From: Sphingomonas koreensis | GTDB taxonomy: Bacteria; Pseudomonadota; Alphaproteobacteria; Sphingomonadales; Sphingomonadaceae | NCBI GenBank assembly: GCA_006438735.1 | Contig: RCZF01000004.1 | Coordinates: forward strand, 130,449 to 194,448 | Reading direction: 5' to 3' | DNA: 64,000 nt | Program-made: the position numbers and the translations under genes | Notes under the pieces: generated by a model | Database searches by the model: none | Told to the model about the DNA's origin: nothing | What the model saw: the letters and a program-made list of their open reading frames with translations, nothing else | Shown here: positions 26,891 through 36,050 of the stretch, one piece after another | Layout of the letters: every line of letters starts with the position of its first letter | Numbering within the stretch: position 1 is the first letter of the stretch

Positions 26891-28144
26891 TCAGTTCGCC
26901 GCCACCTGGCTTCCCGTCAATTGTCGGGCGAAATGGATCTCCACCGCGCGCCGCACGCTTTCGGCAATGCGCTTGTCGCCATCGCGCGAGTTGAGGAAGG
27001 CGGCGTCGGACGGGTTGGAGATATAGCCGGTTTCGAACAGGATCGACGGCATGTCGGGCGCCTTCAGCACCATCAGCGACGCCATCCGGTGGAAATTGTC
27101 CTTTACCGGAATCAGCGGCTTGGCCTCGCGGCCGAGCAGCCGCGCGAAGTCGGACGAATCGTTCATCGTGCCGCGCTGCGTCAGGTCGATCAGCAGCGAC
27201 GAGACGTCGTCCGAGGTCGAGTCGAGATCGACGCCGGCGATGATGTCGGCCTTGTTCTCGCGCGTCGCCAGCCGCGCCGCTTCCTTGTCCGAAGCCACTT
27301 CCGATAGCGTGTAGGCGGTGGCGCCGCTGGCGTCGCTCGAGCCGACGCTGTCGCAGTGGATCGAGATGAACAGATTGGCGTGGAGCCGGCGGGCGATTTC
27401 GAAGCGCTCGCGAAGCTGGAGATAGCGATCGTCGCTGCGCGTCAGCGCCACGCGCACCCGGCCCGATTTGATCAGGTCGTCGCGGATCGCCTGCGCGATC
27501 TTCAGCGTCAGGTCCTTTTCCTGCAAGCCGGTGTCGGGCGAAATCGCGCCGGGATCGTGCCCGCCATGTCCGGCGTCGATCACCACCAACGGGCGGCTGT
27601 CATCGCCATAGACGGGCGGCAGCACGATCCCCTTGCGCGCCGCCGGCACCGGCATCGACGCTTGATAGCCGCGGCTGCGATCGACGGATTCGCCCGAGCG
27701 ATAGCTGGTGCGGCGGCCGTCGGCGACGCGCGCGAAGCTCGCTGCGTCGGTGGCATCGACCGCCAGCGTCAAGGTGCGGCCCTGTTTGCTGAAATGACCA
27801 TCGATGACGATCGTCGGACGATCGAGATCGAATACGATGCGGACACCGTCGCCCTGCGCGCCCTGGCGAACCGCGGCCACCGGCCCCTCCGCATCGATCG
27901 TGCCACCCGGTCGCGCGCCGCTTACATCGACGGCGATCCGCTGCGGGGAGGCCAGCATGAAGCTCGACGCGCCGGCGACGCTTCGATCGAAGCGGATCAC
28001 GATCTTGCCGTGATCGACGTCGATCCGATCGACCGTTGCCGCCCAGCCGGGGGTGCCGGCAAGCCAGCAGGCCAGCAAGGCGAGGAAAAACGACACGCGA
28101 GCGTAATGCCGCGCCGGCGGCGCGCCGGTCCAGCAAAAAGGCAT
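26891..28144 (-). CDS. amiC: N-acetylmuramoyl-L-alanine amidase (AmiC/AmiA type)
   Basis: Periplasmic zinc amidase that cuts the stem peptide from murein during cell separation. The N-terminal AMIN domain (TVDRIDVDHGKIVIRFDRSV) follows a signal peptide (SFFLALLACWLAGTPGWAA). The catalytic Amidase_3 domain has VVIDAGHGGHDPGAIS, a zinc Glu in TGLQEKDLTLKIA, NLFISIHCDSV and a final Glu in PSILFETGYISNP. ATG 28144 gives 417 residues. A GTG at the VSFFLALL codon would put the start right at the signal peptide, and a frame start at 28246 is less likely. Divergent from rne. Confidence 0.92.
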   Translation of the reverse strand: MPFCWTGAPPARHYARVSFFLALLACWLAGTPGWAATVDRIDVDHGKIVIRFDRSVAGASSFMLASPQRIAVDVSGARPGGTIDAEGPVAAVRQGAQGDGVRIVFDLDRPTIVIDGHFSKQGRTLTLAVDATDAASFARVADGRRTSYRSGESVDRSRGYQASMPVPAARKGIVLPPVYGDDSRPLVVIDAGHGGHDPGAISPDTGLQEKDLTLKIAQAIRDDLIKSGRVRVALTRSDDRYLQLRERFEIARRLHANLFISIHCDSVGSSDASGATAYTLSEVASDKEAARLATRENKADIIAGVDLDSTSDDVSSLLIDLTQRGTMNDSSDFARLLGREAKPLIPVKDNFHRMASLMVLKAPDMPSILFETGYISNPSDAAFLNSRDGDKRIAESVRRAVEIHFARQLTGSQVAAN

Positions 28145-28630
28145 GGGGCGGGGGTTCCCATCGTTTCGTGTAAATGCTGATCGGCGTGTTAAGGCTGATC
28201 GCCTCAAATCGCCGTAAATCGACGCGGTTAACGCGGCATTTGCCATGATCGGACGTCGTGCCGGTCACGAAACGATCGGGACAAACGGTTGCCGCGCCGC
28301 CACCGGGGTGCTAGGCACTCTGTCCATCGGCCAAGGATGGAAGTTCCGCCCGGCGCCGGCTCATCGGTCGCCCGATTCTTGGGCAGGCCTTTCAGGTTGA
28401 AACTCGCATGCGGCATTTCCCGTCACGTTCACCCCGCCCGGCCCCGGCCGGCGGCGGCGCGAACATCGACGGAGCCCCGGGCCACCGGCTCGGGCGTGCG
28501 CGACGAGCAGAGGCAATCACCCAAACCCGCGTCCCCGTCGCCGGCGAAAGTTTCGTCGGCCGGGCGACGCTCGTTCATCGCGCGCGGCCTGCGCCGCCTG
28601 GCCCCGGCTCGCGCGCCCGGAGATATATCA
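28145..28630. promoter_or_regulatory. amiC/rne intergenic region with long rne leader
   Basis: This 486-bp gap separates the divergent amiC and rne starts. I see no convincing gene in it: in-frame upstream extensions of rne have low-complexity Arg/Pro/Ala composition. It probably holds both promoters and a long rne 5' leader. rne leaders carry autoregulatory hairpins in other bacteria; small stems are visible here (for example GCCC-GATTCTT-GGGC near 28371-28385), but none is diagnostic. Confidence 0.45.
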
Positions 28631-31393
28631 ATGACCACGCGTATGCTGATCGACGCACGCCACCGGGAAGAAACCCGTGTGGCCGTCGTCAAAGGGACCC
28701 GAATCGAGGAGTTTGATTTCGAATCCGCCGAGCGCAAGCAGCTCAAAGGCAATATCTATCTCGCCAAGGTAACTCGCGTCGAACCCTCGCTTCAGGCGGC
28801 GTTCGTCGATTACGGCGGCAATCGCCACGGCTTTCTGGCGTTCAGCGAAATCCACCCCGATTATTATCAAATTCCGAAGGAAGACCGCGACGCGCTGTTG
28901 CGCGAAGAGGCCGAGCACGCCGCCGAGGAAGCCGCGCTTCGCGCCGAAAGCGACGACGAAGCCGACGCGCTGACTGCCGACGGCGAGCTGCTCGATCGCT
29001 TCGATGACGAGGCCGGCGGCCCAGAAGACGCTGCCGATCACGCGCATGACGACGAGGACGACCACGCCGCCGCCGAAAGCGGCGACGAGGATGCGCCGCG
29101 TCGCGGCCGTGGCAAGCGCCGCGGCAGCAAGACCGATGCCGCCGCGGACGAACTGCGCGAGCGCCGCATGAATCTGCGTCGCCGTTACAAGATCCAGGAC
29201 GTGATCCGGCGCCGCCAGGTGCTGCTCGTCCAGGTCGTCAAGGAAGAGCGCGGCAACAAGGGCGCGGCGCTGACCACCTATCTGTCGCTCGCTGGCCGCT
29301 ATTGCGTGCTGATGCCCAACACGTCGCATGGCGGCGGGATCAGCCGGAAAATCTCCAACGCTGGCGATCGCAAGCGGCTCAAGTCGATCATGGCCGATCT
29401 CAAGCTGCCCTCGACGATGGGCTGCATCGTGCGCACCGCCGGGCTCAGCCGCACCAAGGTCGAGATCAAGCGCGACTTCGATTATCTTGCGCGGCTTTGG
29501 GACGAAATTCGCGAAAATACGCTCAAATCGTCGGCGCCGGCGCTCGTCTATGGCGACAGCGACCTGATCAAGCGCGCGATCCGCGACATCTACAATCGCG
29601 AAATCGATGAGGTGATCGTCGAGGGCGAGGACGGCTATCGCCACGCCAAGGATTTCATGAAGCTGCTGATGCCGAGCCATGCGCGGCGCGTGCAGCATTA
29701 TTCCGATGCGGTGCCGCTGTTCCAGCGCCATCACGTCGAAGATCAATTGGGCGCGATGTATCACCCGGTCGTGCAGCTCAAATCGGGCGGCTATCTGGTG
29801 ATCAACCCGACCGAGGCGTTGGTGTCGATCGACATCAACTCGGGCCGCTCCACCCGCGAGCATAATATCGAGCAGACCGCGACCGCGACCAACCTCGAGG
29901 CGGCTGCCGAAATCGCCCGCCAGCTCCGCCTGCGCGACATGGCCGGGCTCGTCGTCATCGATTTCATCGACATGGATCATTCGTCGAATGTCCGCAAAGT
30001 CGAAAAGGCGATGAAGGAAGCGCTCAAGAACGATCGCGCGCGCATCCAGGTCGGCCGCATCTCGTCGTTCGGGCTGATGGAAATGAGCCGTCAGCGACTG
30101 CGAACCGGCGTGCTCGAAGCGTCTACCCGCCAGTGCCCGCATTGCGAAGGCACCGGGCTGGTTCGCACCGCTTCGTCCGCCGGCCTGTCGGCGCTGCGGC
30201 TGATCGAGGACGAGGCCGCACGCGGCCGCGGCTCGATGCTGACGCTGCGTGCCAGCCAGGAAGCCGCGTTCTACGTGCTCAACAAGAAGCGTGGCGAGTT
30301 GGCCGAGATCGAGGATCGCTACGGCGTGATGATCGACGTCGAGGCCGACGGCGAGCAGGAAGGCGCGCGCATGTCGGTCGAGGCGTCGGGCCCGCCGCCG
30401 TCGCACGCCCCACGTTTCGAACCCGCGCATATCGAAGAAGAAGACGACGCCGATCTGCCCGATGAGATCGAGGACGAAATCGACCTCGAAGAGGAAGACG
30501 AAGAGACCGAAGCGCAACCGCAGCGGCGCAGCGAGCGACCGAGCACGGCCGAAGGCGAAGAGCGTCGTCCGCGTCGTCGTCGCCGGCGCGGTCGTCGCGG
30601 CCGCGGCCGGATCGAAGGCGAGGAAGGCGGCGAGGCTGCCGACCAGCAGGCCGACGACGACGCCGGCGAGGCTGAAAGCGGCGACGAGCTGCCGGCCGAG
30701 GGCGAGACCGCGGAGCGCGAGGGCGGAGACAGCCGTCGCCGCCGCAGCCGCCGTGGCCGTCGTGGTGGTCGTCGCAACGGATCGGGCGGCGAAGCCCCAG
30801 CCGAGGGCGACGCGGATAGCGGCGACACCGCCGCTGCCGAGGTCGCGACGGCCGAAGCGCCCGCGGAAGCAACCGACGACGACGCCGCGCCCAAGCGGGG
30901 CCGCCGTCGTCCCCGCGCGCGCACCGATGAGGCCACGGAAACGCCCGTCGCCGCATCCACGCCGGTCGTCGATGAGTCGGCGACCGCTGACGCGCCTGCG
31001 CCACGCCGTGGCCGCCGCAAGGCGACGACCGCCGAACCGGCGACGCCCGTTGCAGACGCAGCACCGCCGGCCGACGATGCGACCCCCGCCCCCCGCAAGC
31101 GCGCGCCGCGCAGGCCCAAGGCCGCGCCGGCCGAAGCGGTTGCAGACAGCGCCGCGCCCGTCGCTGCCGAAGAAGCGCCTGTGAAGCCGGCTCGCGCGCC
31201 GCGCCGCAAGGCCGGGGCGCCGGCCGTCGAAACGCCGGCTGTCGCTGCGGTGGCCTCGGCGCCCGAGCCCGCGCTCTCGCCGGTCGACGGCGCGGCGCCG
31301 GCTGACAGCGCGGCCGGCAACGATGACGCTGCCGGTGGCGATGACGGGCAGCCGCGTCGCGGCGGCTGGTGGCAGCGCACCTTCGGCGCCTGA
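28631..31393 (+). CDS. rne: Ribonuclease E
   Basis: Endoribonuclease that initiates mRNA decay and matures rRNA and tRNA, and scaffolds the degradosome. 920 residues from ATG 28631 (MTTRMLIDARHREETRVAVV). The S1 domain is split by an acidic insertion at about residues 85-186 (for example ADHAHDDEDDHAAAESGDED) before resuming at VVKEERGNKGAALTTYLSLA. The catalytic Asp residues lie in ALVSIDINSGRS and VVIDFIDMDHSSN, and the zinc link is Cys502-Cys505 (CPHC). The C-terminal ~350 residues are acidic and Arg-rich low-complexity sequence, the expected disordered scaffold. RNase G is excluded by this tail. Confidence 0.95.
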   Translation: MTTRMLIDARHREETRVAVVKGTRIEEFDFESAERKQLKGNIYLAKVTRVEPSLQAAFVDYGGNRHGFLAFSEIHPDYYQIPKEDRDALLREEAEHAAEEAALRAESDDEADALTADGELLDRFDDEAGGPEDAADHAHDDEDDHAAAESGDEDAPRRGRGKRRGSKTDAAADELRERRMNLRRRYKIQDVIRRRQVLLVQVVKEERGNKGAALTTYLSLAGRYCVLMPNTSHGGGISRKISNAGDRKRLKSIMADLKLPSTMGCIVRTAGLSRTKVEIKRDFDYLARLWDEIRENTLKSSAPALVYGDSDLIKRAIRDIYNREIDEVIVEGEDGYRHAKDFMKLLMPSHARRVQHYSDAVPLFQRHHVEDQLGAMYHPVVQLKSGGYLVINPTEALVSIDINSGRSTREHNIEQTATATNLEAAAEIARQLRLRDMAGLVVIDFIDMDHSSNVRKVEKAMKEALKNDRARIQVGRISSFGLMEMSRQRLRTGVLEASTRQCPHCEGTGLVRTASSAGLSALRLIEDEAARGRGSMLTLRASQEAAFYVLNKKRGELAEIEDRYGVMIDVEADGEQEGARMSVEASGPPPSHAPRFEPAHIEEEDDADLPDEIEDEIDLEEEDEETEAQPQRRSERPSTAEGEERRPRRRRRRGRRGRGRIEGEEGGEAADQQADDDAGEAESGDELPAEGETAEREGGDSRRRRSRRGRRGGRRNGSGGEAPAEGDADSGDTAAAEVATAEAPAEATDDDAAPKRGRRRPRARTDEATETPVAASTPVVDESATADAPAPRRGRRKATTAEPATPVADAAPPADDATPAPRKRAPRRPKAAPAEAVADSAAPVAAEEAPVKPARAPRRKAGAPAVETPAVAAVASAPEPALSPVDGAAPADSAAGNDDAAGGDDGQPRRGGWWQRTFGA

Positions 31394-31412
31394 TCGTCGC
31401 CACGCATGATCG

Positions 31413-31445
31413 AGGGGACGCGCCCGGCCGGCGCGTCCCCTTTTT
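31413..31445 (+). terminator. Rho-independent terminator of rne
   Basis: AGGGGACGCGCC (31413-31424) pairs with GGCGCGTCCCCT (31430-31441) over a CGGCC loop, followed by TTTTT to 31445. It begins 20 bp after the rne stop. Confidence 0.92.
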
Positions 31446-31534
31446 CATGGCCGTCATCCTCGGTTCATCGCCGCTACGCTACCGCGGGCGACGCCCAAGT
31501 TGAACGAGCGCGCGATCTGCCCGATAAGTCACCC

Positions 31535-32878
31535 ATGAAGCGCATAGTGGCGAGCATCGCGGTCGTCGTCCTGGCGGTCGCCCAGCCGGCGGCGGCGCAG
31601 GAAATCCTGCGCGACGCCGAGACCGAGGCGCTGTTCGCGCAAATGTCCAAGCCGCTGATCGAGGTGTCCGGCCTGTCGCCGGATACCGTTAAGGTGGTGC
31701 TGATCCAGGACGACGAGATCAACGCCTTCACCGCCGGCGGCCAGACGATCTACGTCAATTCGGGGCTGATCGAGGCGGCCGACAACGCCAATCAGGTGCA
31801 AGGCGTGATCGCGCACGAGCTCGGCCATGTCGCCGACGGCCATGTCATCCTCGCCGATCGCGGCACCCGGCCCGCGCTCGGCATCCAGATCTTGAGCCTC
31901 GTGCTCGGCGCCGCGGCGATGGCGGCGGGATCGGGCGACGCCGGTGCCGGCATCATGGCCGCGGGCCAGACCGCCGCGCTCGGCACCTATCTTTCTTTCT
32001 CGCGCGATCAGGAATCCACCGCCGACGCGACCGGCGCGAAATTCCTCAACCAGGCCGGGATCAGCGGCAAGGGCATGCTCGAGTTCTTCAAGAAGCTCTA
32101 CAACGAGCAATTCCGCTATGGTTACGGCGACGCCGATCCGTTCATGCAGAGCCATCCGCTCAGTCGCGATCGCATCGCCAATCTGACGCAGACGCTGCAG
32201 GAGGCTCCCGCCTGGAACAAGCCATCCGATCCCAAGATGGAGGAATCGTTCCTGCGGGTGAAGGCGAAGCTGAAGGGCTATGTCGATGATCCGCAGCGCA
32301 CGCTTGTCGCCTATCCGATGACCGATCAAAGCATCTATGCGCATTACGCCCGCGCCTACGCCTTTCATAAGGGCGGCTATCCGGACAAGGCGCGGGCCGA
32401 GACCGCGGCGCTGGTCAAGGCCGAACCGCACGATCCCTATTTCCTCGAGCTGCAAGGGCAGGTCCTGCTCGAAGGCGGCGATCCCAAAGCCGCCATCGCG
32501 CCGCTGCGCGAAGCGACCCAGCTGACCAATTACCAGCCGCTGATCGCGACCACCTTCGGCCACGCGCTGATCGCGACCGACGACAAGACGCATTATCCCG
32601 AGGCGCTGGCGGTGCTCAAACAAGCCGTCGTGCGCGACGACGAAAATCCATTCGGCTGGTATCAGCTCGGCACCGTCTATGAGCGCACCGGCGACGAGCC
32701 CCGCGCCGCGCTCGCCACCGCCGAAAGCGCCTCGCTCGAAGGCGATGACGATCTCGCCGCGCTCAGCGCCAATCGCGCGATGGCGGGGATACCGCCCAAC
32801 ACGCCGGACTGGATTCGCGCGCAGGACATCGCCATGACCGCGCAGAACGCGATCGACGACAGGAAACACCACCGATGA
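31535..32878 (+). CDS. M48 family zinc metalloprotease with TPR repeats (BepA-like)
   Basis: Secreted M48 peptidase of 447 residues. The signal peptide MKRIVASIAVVVLAVAQPAAAQ is followed by a protease domain with the zinc site VIAHELGHVADGH and the third ligand in FSRDQESTADATG. The C-terminal half carries TPR-like helices (AHYARAYAFHKGGYPDKAR and AVVRDDENPFGWYQLGTVYE). This architecture matches BepA/YfgC, a periplasmic protease and chaperone for outer-membrane protein assembly. ATG 31535 sits directly at the signal peptide. The stop overlaps the next start (ATGA at 32875-32878), coupling it to the DsbA-like gene, which fits a role in folding envelope proteins. Confidence 0.9.
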   Translation: MKRIVASIAVVVLAVAQPAAAQEILRDAETEALFAQMSKPLIEVSGLSPDTVKVVLIQDDEINAFTAGGQTIYVNSGLIEAADNANQVQGVIAHELGHVADGHVILADRGTRPALGIQILSLVLGAAAMAAGSGDAGAGIMAAGQTAALGTYLSFSRDQESTADATGAKFLNQAGISGKGMLEFFKKLYNEQFRYGYGDADPFMQSHPLSRDRIANLTQTLQEAPAWNKPSDPKMEESFLRVKAKLKGYVDDPQRTLVAYPMTDQSIYAHYARAYAFHKGGYPDKARAETAALVKAEPHDPYFLELQGQVLLEGGDPKAAIAPLREATQLTNYQPLIATTFGHALIATDDKTHYPEALAVLKQAVVRDDENPFGWYQLGTVYERTGDEPRAALATAESASLEGDDDLAALSANRAMAGIPPNTPDWIRAQDIAMTAQNAIDDRKHHR

Positions 32879-33624
32879 TCGAACGCATCGCCGGCAATCG
32901 CTTGGCGCTGGCCGGGTTGTTCGTGCTCGCCGCGCTGATCGGCGCCGGGCTGCTGTTCGCGACGCAGCGCGTCTTTCCCGGCGCCCCCGGCGGCGACCGC
33001 GCTCAGATCGAGGCGGTGGTGCACGATTATGTGCTCGCCCATCCCGAACTGATTCCGCAAGCGATGCAGAAGCTGCAGGACCAGCAGACCGGCGCGCTCG
33101 TCGCGCAGAACGAGGCCGCGATCACCACGCCGGTCGGCAGCGCCTGGGCGGGCAATCCGCACGGCGACGTCACGCTGGTCGAATATTATGATTACGATTG
33201 CGGCTATTGCCGCGCCAGCATGCCGATGCTTGCGCAATTGCTGAAGGACGATCCCCAGCTCCGCATCGTCTACCGCGAGTTCCCCGTGCTCACGCCGGAA
33301 AGCGCCGACGCCGCGCGCTGGAGCCTCGCCGCCGCCAAGGCGGGCAAGTTCGCCGCCTTCCATCAGGCGCTGTTCGATCGCGGCCCGGTCAGCGAGGCGA
33401 CGATGGTCGCCGCCGCCACCGCCGCCGGCCTCAATCCCGCCAAGCTCCGCACCGCCGCCGCCGATCCGGCGATCGCCGGCGAAATCGATCAAAACCTCGG
33501 CATCGCCCGCGCGCTCGGCATGACCGGCACGCCGTCCTGGGTGATCGGCGATCGGATCATTTCCGGCGCGCTGCCGATCGATCGGATGAAACAGGCCATC
33601 GCCGACGCGCGGGCGGCGGCCTGA
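32875..33624 (+). CDS. DsbA-family thiol:disulfide oxidoreductase (Com1-like)
   Basis: 249-residue periplasmic thioredoxin-fold protein, anchored or secreted through LALAGLFVLAALIGAGLLF. The redox motif Cys109-Gly-Tyr-Cys112 lies in YYDYDCGYCRASMPML, and the cis-proline loop is MTGTPSWVIGDRIISG. An N-terminal extension (EAVVHDYVLAHPELIPQAMQ) is typical of the Com1/ScsC-like subgroup. It would form or isomerise disulfides in exported proteins. Translationally coupled to the M48 protease gene. Confidence 0.9.
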   Translation: MIERIAGNRLALAGLFVLAALIGAGLLFATQRVFPGAPGGDRAQIEAVVHDYVLAHPELIPQAMQKLQDQQTGALVAQNEAAITTPVGSAWAGNPHGDVTLVEYYDYDCGYCRASMPMLAQLLKDDPQLRIVYREFPVLTPESADAARWSLAAAKAGKFAAFHQALFDRGPVSEATMVAAATAAGLNPAKLRTAAADPAIAGEIDQNLGIARALGMTGTPSWVIGDRIISGALPIDRMKQAIADARAAA

Positions 33625-33684
33625 CGCGCGATTGAACCTCGCCCGCGCGCTCCCTAAATCAGGGGCAATCCAACAGGGGGCTCA

Positions 33685-34623
33685 ATGGACGCGATTCTCT
33701 CGATTGCCGGTCTCGGCAAGACCTACGAGTCCGGCCTCGTCGCGCTCGATCACGTCGATCTCGACATCGCCAAGGGCGAAATCTTCGCGCTGCTCGGGCC
33801 GAACGGCGCGGGCAAGACGACGCTGATCTCGATCATTTGCGGCATCGTCACGCCAACCGCCGGCGCCATCACCGTCGCCGGGCACGACGCGATCCGCGAT
33901 TACCGCGCCGCACGGGGCATGATCGGCCTCGTCCCGCAGGAAATGGCGACCGACGCGTTCGTCTCGGTGCTCGCCACCGTCAAGTTCAGCCGCCGCTTGT
34001 TCGGCAAGAGCGCCAACGACCCCTATCTCGAGGAAGTGCTGCGCGACCTTTCGCTGTGGGACAAGCGCAAGAGCCAGATCCGCGAGCTTTCCGGCGGGAT
34101 GAAGCGCCGCGTGCTGATCGCCAAGGCGCTGGCGCACGAACCCGACATCTTGTTCCTCGACGAGCCGACCGCGGGCGTCGATGTCGAACTCCGCCGCGAC
34201 ATGTGGAAGCTCGTCCACAAGCTTCGCGCCAAGGGCACGACGATCATCCTCACCACGCATTATATCGAGGAGGCCGAGGAAATGGCCGATCGTGTCGGCG
34301 TGATCTCCAAGGGGAAGATCATCGTCGTCGATGAAAAGAACGCGCTGATGAAGAAGCTCGGCAAACGCCAGATGCTGATCTCGTTGCAGGAGCCAATGAC
34401 CAGCATTCCGCCCGAACTCGGCAACTGGGCGCTCGATATCGAGGATGAGGGCAGGAAGCTGCGCTACATATTCGATGCGCAAGCCGAGCATACCGGCATC
34501 CCCTCGCTGCTGCGCAAGCTCGGCGATCTCGGAATCGGCTTCAAGGATCTCGAAACCACCAAGAGCTCGCTCGAGGACATTTTCGTCGATCTGGTCCACG
34601 AACCGCAGGAGCACGCGGCATGA
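33685..34623 (+). CDS. ABC-2 transporter ATP-binding protein (YadG-like)
   Basis: 312-residue cytoplasmic ATPase subunit. Walker A is [18 protein letters not shown], the signature motif [17 protein letters not shown], Walker [13 protein letters not shown] and the switch histidine [13 protein letters not shown]. It pairs with the permease that starts 4 bp before its stop (34620). The couple resembles E. coli YadG/YadH, exporters of unknown substrate. ATG 33685 follows CAGGGGGCTCA as ribosome binding site. Confidence 0.92.
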   Translation: MDAILSIAGLGKTYESGLVALDHVDLDIAKGEIFALLGPNGAGKTTLISIICGIVTPTAGAITVAGHDAIRDYRAARGMIGLVPQEMATDAFVSVLATVKFSRRLFGKSANDPYLEEVLRDLSLWDKRKSQIRELSGGMKRRVLIAKALAHEPDILFLDEPTAGVDVELRRDMWKLVHKLRAKGTTIILTTHYIEEAEEMADRVGVISKGKIIVVDEKNALMKKLGKRQMLISLQEPMTSIPPELGNWALDIEDEGRKLRYIFDAQAEHTGIPSLLRKLGDLGIGFKDLETTKSSLEDIFVDLVHEPQEHAA

Positions 34624-35396
34624 GCGCGCCTATCGCCAATTGGAACGGCATCTGGGCGATCTATCGCTTCGAGATGGCGCGTGCGCTTCGCACGCTGTGG
34701 CAATCGGTCGCCACCCCCGTCATCACCACCAGCCTTTATTTCGTCGTGTTCGGCGGCGCGATCGGCAGCCGGATGAGCCATGTCGGCGGCGTCAATTACG
34801 GCAGCTTCATCGTGCCTGGCCTGGTGATGCTCTCATTGCTCACGCAGAGCATTTCAAACGCCTCGATCGGCATCTACTTCCCCAAGTTCATCGGCACCGT
34901 TTACGAACTGCTCTCGGCGCCCGTATCGTCGATGGAAATGGTGATCGGCTTCGTCGGCGCCGCCGCTACCAAATCGGTCGTGCTCGGGCTGATCATCCTC
35001 GCCACCGCGACGTTGTTCGTGCCGTTGCAAGTCGCGCACCCGGTCGCGATGATCGCGTTCCTGCTGCTCACCGCGATCGCGTTTTCGCTGTTCGGCTTCA
35101 TCCTCGGGATCTGGGCCAAGGGGTTCGAGCAATTGACGATCGTGCCCGCGCTGCTGATCACGCCGCTCACCTTCCTAGGCGGCGCCTTCTATTCGATCGA
35201 CATGCTGCCGCAGCCGTGGCGCACCGTCAGCCTGTTCAACCCGGTGCTCTATCTGGTCAGCGGCTTCCGCTGGAGCTTCTTCGACAAGGGCGACGTCAGC
35301 GTCGGCGTCAGCCTCGCTGCGATCGCTGTGTTCCTGGTGCTGTGCCTCGGCGTGATCGCGTGGATCTTCAAGACCGGCTGGCGGCTGAAAAGCTAG
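34620..35396 (+). CDS. ABC-2 transporter permease (YadH-like)
   Basis: 258-residue inner-membrane permease with six predicted helices. Family features are [20 protein letters not shown] near the N-terminus and [19 protein letters not shown] with [16 protein letters not shown] near the C-terminus. Translationally coupled (ATGA overlap) to the ATPase gene. The substrate is unknown; related systems export polyketides, polysaccharide precursors or drugs. Confidence 0.92.
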   Translation: MSAPIANWNGIWAIYRFEMARALRTLWQSVATPVITTSLYFVVFGGAIGSRMSHVGGVNYGSFIVPGLVMLSLLTQSISNASIGIYFPKFIGTVYELLSAPVSSMEMVIGFVGAAATKSVVLGLIILATATLFVPLQVAHPVAMIAFLLLTAIAFSLFGFILGIWAKGFEQLTIVPALLITPLTFLGGAFYSIDMLPQPWRTVSLFNPVLYLVSGFRWSFFDKGDVSVGVSLAAIAVFLVLCLGVIAWIFKTGWRLKS

Positions 35397-35399
35397 CCT

Positions 35400-35425
35400 C
35401 TGCCCGCCCGGTCGACAACGGGCAG
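35400..35425. terminator. Possible terminator between convergent transcripts
   Basis: CTGCCCG (35400-35406) can pair with CGGGCAG (35419-35425) in the 48-bp gap between the permease stop and the convergent response-regulator stop. No T-run follows, so confidence is low. Confidence 0.35.
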
Positions 35426-35444
35426 CCGGCCTGCCCGGATACGA

Positions 35445-36050
35445 TTACAGCCAGCCGTGCTCGCGGGCGATGCGGCTGGCTTCGGTTCGGTTGGCGGCGC
35501 CGAGCTTGGCGGCAGCCTCCGACAGATAGTTCCGCACCGTGCCCGCCGACAAGTCGAGCGCGCTACCGATCTGCTTGTTCGACCGGCCTTCGTCGGCGAG
35601 GCGGAGCACGGCGCGTTCGCGGTCGCTGAGCGGGTCACTCGGCGCGAAGGCGGCGGTCGCGGCGAGGTCGTGATCGATCACGCGCCCGCCGCGCGCGACT
35701 TGACGCACGGCATCGGCCAGCCGCTCGGCCGGGCTGTCCTTGAGCAGATAGCCCGACACGCCGGCATCGAGCGCGCGGCGCAGGTAACCGCCCCGGCCGA
35801 AGGTGGTGACGATCAACACCCGCGTTGTCGCCCGCTCGCCGGCGAGGATCGCGGCGACTTCGATCCCGCTATGCCCCGGCATCTCGATGTCGGAGAGCAG
35901 CACGTCGGGCGCCAAGTCGCGCACCATACGCAGCGCCGCGTCGCCGTCCCCCGCCCGCCCGACCACCTCGATATCCGGCTCGAGCGCCAGCAGTGAAGCG
36001 ATCGCGCCGAGCACCAGCGCCTGATCCTCTGCGACGACGATCCGGATCAT
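35445..36050 (-). CDS. NarL/LuxR-family response regulator (DesR-like)
   Basis: 201-residue two-component regulator. The receiver has acidic residues in VVAEDQALVL, the phosphoacceptor Asp in DVLLSDIEMPGHSG, Thr in VLIVTTFGRGGYL and Lys in YLLKDSPAERLA. The C-terminal LuxR-type HTH is DPLSDRERAVLRLADEG followed by SNKQIGSALDLSAGTVRNYL. ATG 36050 overlaps the kinase stop by 4 bp. It presumably controls the ABC transporter operon it sits in, perhaps through GTGAC-N4-GTCAC repeats at 38886-38922. Confidence 0.92.
   Translation of the reverse strand: MIRIVVAEDQALVLGAIASLLALEPDIEVVGRAGDGDAALRMVRDLAPDVLLSDIEMPGHSGIEVAAILAGERATTRVLIVTTFGRGGYLRRALDAGVSGYLLKDSPAERLADAVRQVARGGRVIDHDLAATAAFAPSDPLSDRERAVLRLADEGRSNKQIGSALDLSAGTVRNYLSEAAAKLGAANRTEASRIAREHGWL

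Noticed and set aside
28289..28630. N-terminal extension of RNase E from 28289
   Set aside because: The upstream in-frame sequence is Pro/Ala/Arg low complexity; family similarity starts at MTTRMLIDARH (28631).
28628..30517. A 629-codon minus-strand frame over rne
   Set aside because: Antisense to the conserved catalytic half of RNase E, with no recognisable motif.
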